Origin: an uncultured bacterium
GTDB lineage: Bacteria; Bacillota; Limnochordia; DTU080; JAAYLA01
Assembly: GCA_937983075.1 (NCBI GenBank)
Contig: CALKAQ010000018.1
Span: 1-15,975, forward strand
Length of the DNA stretch: 15,975 bases
Direction of reading: 5' to 3'
Shown here: piece after piece, positions 6,832 to 13,000 of the stretch
Layout of the letters: each line of letters begins with the position of its first letter
Position numbering within the stretch: position 1 is the stretch's first letter
Position numbers and translations under genes: made by a program
Notes under the pieces: model-generated
Told to the model about the DNA's origin: nothing
Seen by the model: only the letters and a program-made list of their open reading frames with translations
Database searches by the model: none

Positions 6832-7404
6832 GTGCATCCAAAGGAAGAAAGTTACACGGACGGCCAGGATTCGAATGATGGTTGGCGGCGCGCAGGGGGT
6901 GCGGAAAACGGGAGGCGGGATGCCGCTTGCTCCGGCGACGGATGGCCGGATGGAGCATTGCGTGCCAACGAGATGCTGACCGTAGGCGACGTGGCGAAAA
7001 GAAGCGGCGTCACTGTGTCGGCCATTCGTTTTTACGAATCCAAGGGGCTGATCAAGAGTGTGCGCAGCTCGGGAAATCATCGTCTTTTCCCGCGCGCCGT
7101 TCTGCGTAGAATCGCGGTGATCAAAGTTGCTCAACGAACCGGCTTGTCCCTGGACGAAATTCGCACAGCGCTTGCGGAACTGCCGCAGTGGCGCATGCCG
7201 ACAAAGGCCGATTGGACCGAGTTGTCTGCTAAGTGGAAAGCCGACTTGGAGCGACGCATCGCCCATTTGATCCAGTTGCGTGACCAGCTCGATCAGTGCA
7301 TTGGCTGCGGCTGCCTTTCACTTTCTGACTGTCCGTTGAGAAATCCCGGTGATCGCCTCGCTGCAGAAGGTCCGGGGCCTCGGCTGTTGAATCCCGACGA
7401 ATAG
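6832..7404 (+). CDS. soxR: SoxR, redox-sensing [2Fe-2S] MerR-family activator
   Basis: A cytoplasmic transcription factor that senses redox-active compounds through a [2Fe-2S] cluster. The MerR winged helix (LTVGDVAKRSGVTVSAIRFY, from about residue 49) is followed by the dimerisation helix. The cluster cysteines are Cys156, 159, 161 and 167 in the SoxR pattern CX2CXCX5C (CIGCGCLSLSDC). The tail CPLRNPGDRL is also characteristic. The start is GTG 6832, eight bases after GGAGG at 6819-6823. This gives 190 residues, with about 47 residues of Gly/Asp/Arg-rich sequence before the DNA-binding domain that ordinary SoxR (about 150 residues) lacks. An ATG at codon 48 would give a normal length but has no clear ribosome site. 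It is divergent from an MFS pump and shares the SoxR box at 6740-6757. Confidence 0.93.
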   Translation: MHPKEESYTDGQDSNDGWRRAGGAENGRRDAACSGDGWPDGALRANEMLTVGDVAKRSGVTVSAIRFYESKGLIKSVRSSGNHRLFPRAVLRRIAVIKVAQRTGLSLDEIRTALAELPQWRMPTKADWTELSAKWKADLERRIAHLIQLRDQLDQCIGCGCLSLSDCPLRNPGDRLAAEGPGPRLLNPDE

Positions 7405-7409
7405 TTTCG

Positions 7410-7571
7410 GCAAAGTGTATACAGAAGGCCGGCGTATCGATCATATAGAGCGGCCAAAGCGTCTTCATCGCCGGCTTGGATTCCCCGCATCAGGTGGGTA
7501 TCGTCTTGCTGATTCGGTGCAGCTTCCTCACACGGAACCCACCCCGGCTTCTCGACGTGCATGTCTTGCAT
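7410..7571 (-). pseudogene. N-terminal stub of a second ECF sigma factor
   Basis: The minus-strand frame from ATG 7571 contains DDTHLMRGIQAGDEDALAAL and then YDRYAGLLYTLC, the standard opening of sigma-70 region 2 in ECF sigma factors. Similarity stops near 7420, and the frame then runs antisense through the 3' end of soxR to a stop at 7293 with no sigma-like sequence. Region 2.2-2.4 and all of region 4 are missing. The break lies within about 20 bases of the soxR stop codon, so the soxR/MFS block may have been joined here by the event that removed the rest. It sits downstream of, and in the same direction as, a complete sigma/anti-sigma operon but is a different sigma gene. It is not functional as a sigma factor. 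Confidence 0.65.
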
Positions 7572-7576
7572 GCACG
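7556..7576. repeat. Perfect 8-bp inverted repeat
   Basis: CGTGCATG (7556-7563) and CATGCACG (7569-7576) are exact reverse complements with a 5-base loop. It lies 18 bases past the stop of the RseB-like gene and over the start of the sigma stub. It has no T-tract on either strand, so it is at best a weak 3'-end structure for the minus-strand operon. It could instead be a protein-binding site. Confidence 0.45.
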
Positions 7577-7593
7577 ATCTTGCCTACGGGGTC

Positions 7594-8715
7594 TCACATG
7601 CATTCAATGGATGCAAGTACCCGCTCGAGCTCTCGCACGGTGAGGGGACCGATGGCGAGAAAGGATCGGCCGCATAGGTTTGTTGTCGCTGCAGACAGCT
7701 CTTGGCTTGAAGTTGAAGTCAGTCGCTTGAGAAGCTGCCTTATCATGCCGTTGGTGATCGGATGCTCCTGCTGAAAAATGGAGAGGACGGCAGTGTCTTT
7801 GCGGAAATGCAAGGACACCACCGTATCGTCTTCGACGTAATGCACGCCACCGTCCAGCAGTTCATAGCCGCTGGGAAGCTGCTTGGGAACATGCACCGCA
7901 AAGCCGCTCTTCACGGAGAGATCCCGTACCATGCGTTGTGTACGCCAGCCATTCCGGTCGTGCATCACCTGTTGGTCAGATGACGGATGGTAGATGAAAA
8001 GTGTGGGATCGAAGTCGACATCAAGACGGAGGTTCGAGCGGTACGCCATGTAAACAAGCCTGCCGTCAGGCCCCAAAATCTCTTCTTTTAACAAGATGCC
8101 GGTTTCCATGTCGATCGTATAGGTATGTGTCTGTCGACCCTTTCGTAAGGTGACGATGTGCACCGGACGATCCGCGAACATGCCATGCACTACCCGGCCG
8201 CGATCGCCAGGTTCCATGGCGAGATGGCGGAAGGGGATGTCGGCGCGTTGCTCGCGCAGCACTGCTTGAGTGCTCGTATCGATGACCCAGACTTGGCTGC
8301 CGTCGGCAATGGTCAGGATGGTGCGACCGGTTTCACTGGTCGTCTCCACTCGGAAGCGCTCGGCGGAAGCTTGCCAAACCCGCCGAGTCGTCAGCTGCAC
8401 ATTGCCCAGGGACGACGAAAAGGCTGTTTCTTCATAGTACATCGGCGTGCTCAACGTGCGAATGTAGGTGCGGTACAGCAGTGCGCCAATGACATCGTTC
8501 GGGACATCGTTCGAAATGGACACGGGCAAAGCCGAATCAGCGTTCGACGAAGTCAAACCATCCGACGCCCAGCTGGCCACGGCACCGGTCGTCCTGTCGG
8601 GTGAAGCATCAAGCAGAGCGCTGGCCAAGCCTTCGGACGACGTCCCCAACAGCACGCCGGCTGTCGCTCCACTCAACACCATAAGGAAACACAGAAAGAC
8701 GACATACTTTCTCAT
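7594..8715 (-). CDS. RseB/MucB-like exported regulator of the ECF sigma system
   Basis: A 373-residue protein with an N-terminal membrane/signal segment (KYVVFLCFLMVLSGATAGVL). A LolA-like half follows (about residues 80-240: RRVWQASAERFRVET, ILTIADGSQVWVID). The smaller C-terminal domain contains LPSGYELLDGG and VVSLHFRKDTAVLSIFQQ. This order is that of RseB/MucB, which in Gram-negatives binds the anti-sigma factor and gates its proteolysis. Similar third genes occur next to some Gram-positive ECF pairs. ATG 8715 overlaps the anti-sigma stop (TGATG) and lies eight bases after AGGAGAG, so the two are coupled. I infer an extracytoplasmic partner of the anti-sigma factor. Alternatives are a plain LolA-fold or DUF4367-type lipoprotein-like protein; there is no lipobox cysteine at the expected place. 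Confidence 0.7.
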   Translation of the reverse strand: MRKYVVFLCFLMVLSGATAGVLLGTSSEGLASALLDASPDRTTGAVASWASDGLTSSNADSALPVSISNDVPNDVIGALLYRTYIRTLSTPMYYEETAFSSSLGNVQLTTRRVWQASAERFRVETTSETGRTILTIADGSQVWVIDTSTQAVLREQRADIPFRHLAMEPGDRGRVVHGMFADRPVHIVTLRKGRQTHTYTIDMETGILLKEEILGPDGRLVYMAYRSNLRLDVDFDPTLFIYHPSSDQQVMHDRNGWRTQRMVRDLSVKSGFAVHVPKQLPSGYELLDGGVHYVEDDTVVSLHFRKDTAVLSIFQQEHPITNGMIRQLLKRLTSTSSQELSAATTNLCGRSFLAIGPLTVRELERVLASIECM

Positions 8716-9161
8716 CAAGGATTCTCTCCTCGACCGTCGCTAAACGAAACGAAGTCGTTTGCGGCGAGTCCTTCCGCTTGCAAATAGATCTCAGCATACA
8801 AGTCGACATAGGACTGGGCTTGCCCCGACATGTCGGGTTGACGCAACAGCAGGCCGAGGGTGACGACCAACGCGACCGCGGCCGGCATCCACCACAGGGC
8901 CAAGCGGCGGCGAACCGGAGAGCCACGTTCCCAGGCCAAGCGCCGCTTTACCTGCAGGGGCAATGCCGATGCAGGCAGCGCATCATCGCGTGCCAGTTCC
9001 TTCACGGAGCGCACGGCAAGCGACAACGACTCGTACTTCCGGCGGCATTGGCTGCACTTGTTTACATGCTGCTGGTAAAGTTCGGCTGTGAGGCGACTGA
9101 CCTCCCCGTCCAACCATTCGGTCCATTCCCGCGGAGACAAACACTGGCTGGCTCGGCGCAT
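8715..9161 (-). CDS. ZAS-type anti-sigma factor, single membrane pass
   Basis: A 148-residue anti-sigma factor that would hold the adjacent ECF sigma at the membrane. The zinc-binding anti-sigma motif is Cys7 followed by His32-x3-Cys36-x2-Cys39 (HVNKCSQC), the same layout as RsiW and RsrA. One hydrophobic helix at about residues 87-106 (LALWWMPAAVALVVTLGLLL) follows, then a short outer tail of about 40 residues. The start ATG 9161 lies two bases past the sigma stop, with AAGGAGG at 9174-9180 in the end of the sigma gene. A longer reading frame to 9275 merely overlaps sigma and is not credible. The stop overlaps the RseB-like gene. The signal it responds to is unknown; regulated proteolysis would be usual for the family. 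Confidence 0.85.
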   Translation of the reverse strand: MRRASQCLSPREWTEWLDGEVSRLTAELYQQHVNKCSQCRRKYESLSLAVRSVKELARDDALPASALPLQVKRRLAWERGSPVRRRLALWWMPAAVALVVTLGLLLRQPDMSGQAQSYVDLYAEIYLQAEGLAANDFVSFSDGRGENP

Positions 9162-9163
9162 GT

Positions 9164-9775
9164 CTATCGATCGCCTCCTTCGGTGCCGCCCGACTCGAGT
9201 CCCAAGGTCCGCAGCTTTTTCGCCAGTTGAGCCCGCGCATGGTACAAGCGCGATTTCACCGTGCCGATTGGGCATCCGACGATCGCAGCAATCTCCTCGT
9301 AAGAAAAACCTTCTATGTCTCGCAGAACGATGACCTCACGATGGTGAGGGGCGAGTTCACGCAAGGCCGCACGGATTAAGGAGCGAATTTCCGATTCCTC
9401 AATGGGATTCGGTTTCGCCACGGAGCGGCTGACGAGATCAGCAGCGTCGTTTGACTTTCGGATGAACAGGAGGCGTTGCCAGCGCCTTCGGCGCAAGTGG
9501 TCGCGGCACGTGTTGGTTGCAATCCGATACAGCCACGTCTCCAACGATGCCTCACCCCGAAAGCGCGGCAGACCGGCAATCGCTTTCAAGAATACGTCTT
9601 GGGTGACATCTTCAGCCTCATCTTCACCCACAAGGCGGAGCACATACCTGAAAATCGGCTTCTCGAAACGCTTCACGAAGGACTCAATATCGGTAGGCTC
9701 CTCAAACGGGGAAGGATGTGCAACTCGTGGATTGGCATCATGCGGCTTCAGTGGCCTCACCTCGGAGGGGTGCAT
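9164..9775 (-). CDS. ECF-type RNA polymerase sigma factor
   Basis: A 203-residue extracytoplasmic-function sigma factor. Region 2 spans about residues 33-98 (FVKRFEKPIFRYVLRLVG, AEDVTQDVFLKAIAGLPRFR, ETWLYRIATNTCRDHLRRRR) and region 4 about 137-190 (LAPHHREVIVLRDIEGFSYE, EIAAIVGCPIGTVKSRLYHA). Both are complete. There is no strong ribosome site before ATG 9775, and the leader upstream holds a hairpin (9788-9809), so translation may be modest or controlled. An ECF-like promoter (TGAAC-N16-CGTC) faces this gene at 9824-9848, which suggests autoregulation. The gene heads an operon with a zinc-type anti-sigma factor and an RseB-like protein. It resembles SigW/RpoE-type factors but I assign no name. 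Confidence 0.93.
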   Translation of the reverse strand: MHPSEVRPLKPHDANPRVAHPSPFEEPTDIESFVKRFEKPIFRYVLRLVGEDEAEDVTQDVFLKAIAGLPRFRGEASLETWLYRIATNTCRDHLRRRRWQRLLFIRKSNDAADLVSRSVAKPNPIEESEIRSLIRAALRELAPHHREVIVLRDIEGFSYEEIAAIVGCPIGTVKSRLYHARAQLAKKLRTLGLESGGTEGGDR

Positions 9776-9787
9776 GCTTTGTGCTCA

Positions 9788-9809
9788 CGATGTGTCCAGG
9801 GTCACATCG
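9788..9809 (-). other. Hairpin in the sigma-gene leader
   Basis: CGATGTG (9788-9794) and CACATCG (9803-9809) form a perfect 7-bp inverted repeat with an 8-base loop. It lies between the predicted transcription start and the sigma ATG, ending 13 bases before the ATG. It could be an RNA hairpin limiting initiation, or an operator. No T-run follows, so it is not a terminator. Confidence 0.5.
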
Positions 9810-9823
9810 CTTCTCTTCACTTA

Positions 9824-9848
9824 GACGCACCACCGCACGAAAAGTTCA
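9824..9848 (-). promoter_or_regulatory. ECF-type autoregulatory promoter of the sigma operon
   Basis: On the minus strand, TGAAC (9844-9848) is followed after 16 bases by CGTC (9824-9827), then TAA. This matches the general ECF promoter form (an AAC-containing -35 and a CGTC or GTCTAA -10). It lies about 50 bases upstream of the sigma start codon. The same TGAAC-N16-CGTC layout occurs on the plus strand only 12 bases away, facing the giant enzyme gene. Confidence 0.7.
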
Positions 9849-9860
9849 TTGGACATGCCG

Positions 9861-9885
9861 TGAACAAATGCGGGTTTCGCACGTC
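9861..9885 (+). promoter_or_regulatory. ECF-type promoter of the giant acylase-glycosidase gene
   Basis: On the plus strand, TGAAC (9861-9865) and CGTC (9882-9885) are separated by 16 bases, exactly as in the promoter facing the ECF sigma gene. The two -35 elements are 12 bases apart, back to back. Transcription would start near 9892, about 110 bases before the start codon at 10002. I infer that the neighbouring sigma factor drives this gene. Confidence 0.65.
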
Positions 9886-10001
9886 CATATAGGGCGCCAG
9901 TCGATTTTGGCAGTCGAGTCTTCGTTTCACTGAAAGACCGTTCCGTACCTGCAGCAAAGGATGCAACGTGCGAAGGCAATCTTTGGGGGAGGTAAATGGA
10001 C

Positions 10002-13000
10002 ATGCCGGTTTTCAACACCATTCGAATGCAATCCCTGCGGCGGGATTTCTTCGTTTACATATGCCTTTTCGTGTTTCTACTGACTGCATCGGTTGTGACT
10101 GAAGCAGCTGATGGCGTGTTCGTTGACGGAGGGAGGAGAGCGGGAACTCGCCAGTCGCCCGCGTGTCCCATCAGCGCAGATACAGGCAAAGTTTGCTCAT
10201 TGCCCGATGACAACTTGATCCACAACCCGTGGTTTCGCATGGGGAACCGACCCAGTCTCGACGGATGGATCGTGATCGGCCCGGTGGACGGCGGTTGGCG
10301 GCCGAGTCAGAAGCTTGGCAATCCGACGCCTGATGACGTGGTCGGAACCGCGGCGCGTCTGTCGACAGGCCGGGGTGCAGCAAGAACCGGCCGGACGATC
10401 GATCCGAATCAGTTCGCGTCTTTGGTGCAGATCGTGCCGGCCGATCCCGAGCGGCGCGTGCTGAACTTCCATATGTACTGGGTGGCGCACACGGTAGATC
10501 CGGTTGTCGTCAAGATATACGGAGGCCCCACGCCGGAGGGGCCTTGGCGTGAAGTGTGGACTCCCTTTCAGCAACGGCACAATCAGGTGATCCGCCCCGA
10601 ATCCGGTCGGGGCAACGATTTGTGGAGCCATTACTCCGGCCTGACGCCTCCGGTTTCCACGACGTTGGAGCGAGGATATCCCTACTACAAAATTGAGATC
10701 ACCGCCAGCTTGCCGGATGAGCGGGGCGGTTTGAAGATCACGGGCGTCTATTTCTCCGCAACCGATCCGAGCGTCGCATCTTCGGGGCCTTTCCGCAGGC
10801 AAGAAGCGGAAGACGCGTTCCATGAACGTTCGTACGCGGGTTCTCTTGAGATCGTCGAAATCGTGCGCGATACATGGGGCATTGCGCATGTATACGCGGC
10901 TACCGATGCAGGCGCCTTTTTCGGTGCCGGATTCGCTACGGCGCAAGACCGCATGCTGCAAATGGAGCTTGTCAGGCGGGCCGCGGCGGGACGGTTGGCG
11001 GAGATTCTCGGCAGCGACTGGATTGAGCACGACAAGCGGGCACGTATCATCGGGCTGCATCGGCATGCGCAACGAGTCGCCGAGCATTTGGCACCCGACA
11101 CCCGAGAGGCGCTGGAAGCCTACGCCGCCGGGATCAACCACTATTTGCGCACCGCAGCCGAACGCGTGGTATTCACCGTGGGTGAGCATACGTGGACGCC
11201 GGAGCCGTGGACGGTGGCCGACAGCATTGCCGTTTGGATGCGGTTCTCCGAATTCTTCGATCGGTCGTGGGAGCAAGAAGTGACGGCGTTGCGTAATGCT
11301 GAGGCGGCGGCGCCGCGTCGTGGCTCGCGGGTGATCGATAACGAAGCGGCCGTGGTCACCGAAGCCGATTTCGCACGTACGAACCCGGAAGCGTATCGGC
11401 GGTTGAAGGCACGTTCTCTGCAGTCGACCGGCTCTGCGCGCACTGCGGAAAGCGCGTGGGAAGGGCTTCAGGCGAGTCATGCGTGGGCCGTCAGTGGCGA
11501 GCGAACTGTCACCGGCAAGCCGTTGCTGGAGAGCGATCCGCAAATTCCGGTGACGCTGCCGTCGTTGTGGTATGAGATTCACTTGCACGGGGAAACGTTC
11601 AATGCCCGCGGCATCGGCGTACCCGGCGCGCCGGGATTCTTGGTCGGCTGGAATGAACATCTCGCCTGGGGCGCCACGGCGCTCGGCTCGGACAATGTCG
11701 ATCTCTTCCTCGAGCGCCTCGATCCGGAGGGAAAGGCTTACGCATATCAAGGCGATTGGCTTCCGCTGCAGACGCGAGTCGAACGCATCGACGTGTTGGG
11801 AGCCGAGCCCGTATATATCACCGTGCGTGAGACGCATCACGGTCCGTTGGTCGACGATTTGTTGCCCAACCGGCGGCGGGGTGAGCACTTCTCCCTCCAT
11901 TACGTTGTCACGCAGGTGCTGCATACTTCGATTGACGGCTTGCTCGCCATGATGCGGGCGACCGACTGGGAGAGCTTCAAAGAAGGGCTGCGCCGTTACC
12001 ATTCGCCGGGTCTCCATATCGTGTATGCGGACGTGTACGGCAACATCGGCTATCACACGGCGGCTGCCATCCCGATTCGTCAGGGCGTCTACGGTTTGCC
12101 TCAGGTGGGATGGACCGGCGAAGAAGAATGGGCCGGGTACATTCCCTTCGATGAACTGCCGCAGTCGCTCAACCCTGAACGGGGATTTGTAGCGAGTGCC
12201 AATCACCTGCCCGTGGGCGATTGGTATCCGTACAACCTGACGGTCGCTTCGTCGGGCCACAACCCGCGCAGTCTGCGTTTGTACGAATTGCTGAGCGAGC
12301 GGGACGATTTTTCCGTTGACGTTTTCGAGCGGGAGGTGCACCGCGACAACGTTTCGCCCGTAGCCAGGGACTTCATCGATTTGGCCCGTCGCCTTCGAGA
12401 AAGGAATCTGCTCACACCGCAAGCTGCACGTGTGCTCGACGTCTTTGACGCTTGGGACGGACGGATGATCGAGGGGGATCCGCAAAGCGAGTTGGGAGAG
12501 GTGTTGCTCGCCACGATGCACCGCAGCTTGGGGGACATCCCGGGTACGGAGCGGCTGGCTGAGAGGTTTGGGGGAGGTTTCCCGGGCATCATCCACCTCC
12601 TCCGTGTCGTTCGGGACGAGCACGAACGAAACGAGGCAAGCCCATGGGATGAGGATGTCGCCCGCTGGATGAGCGTGCTGCTCGAACACATCGGCACGCT
12701 AGCACGTCGCCAGGCGGCGCGTGAAGCGCAGCCACAGCGGATGCTTTATCAGACGAATTTGGAGGGGTTCGGCTCGCTGAATCCCGCGGCGGATCGGCTG
12801 ATGCCCGAGCTCACGACGGTATTCGTCGACACCATCTGGTCCCAGGCGGGGAATTCGTACACGCAAATCGTCGACTTGAGCGATATCGACAACTCACGCG
12901 CTGTTCTGCCGCCGGGCATTTCGGAGAACCCGAGCAGCCCGCACTATTTCGATCAGGTCGATTTGTGGGTCAGAGGCGCCATACGTCCCGCTCCGCTGAG

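Noticed and set aside
9162..9275. Upstream extension of the anti-sigma frame to 9275.
   Set aside because: It overlaps the conserved end of sigma region 4 and is rich in arginine with no anti-sigma features. ATG 9161 with AAGGAGG fits better.
10197..12689. Long 830-codon minus-strand frame opposite the giant enzyme gene.
   Set aside because: It is antisense to a well-supported coding region and has no recognisable domain or ribosome site. It is explained by GC-rich codon bias in the opposite strand.
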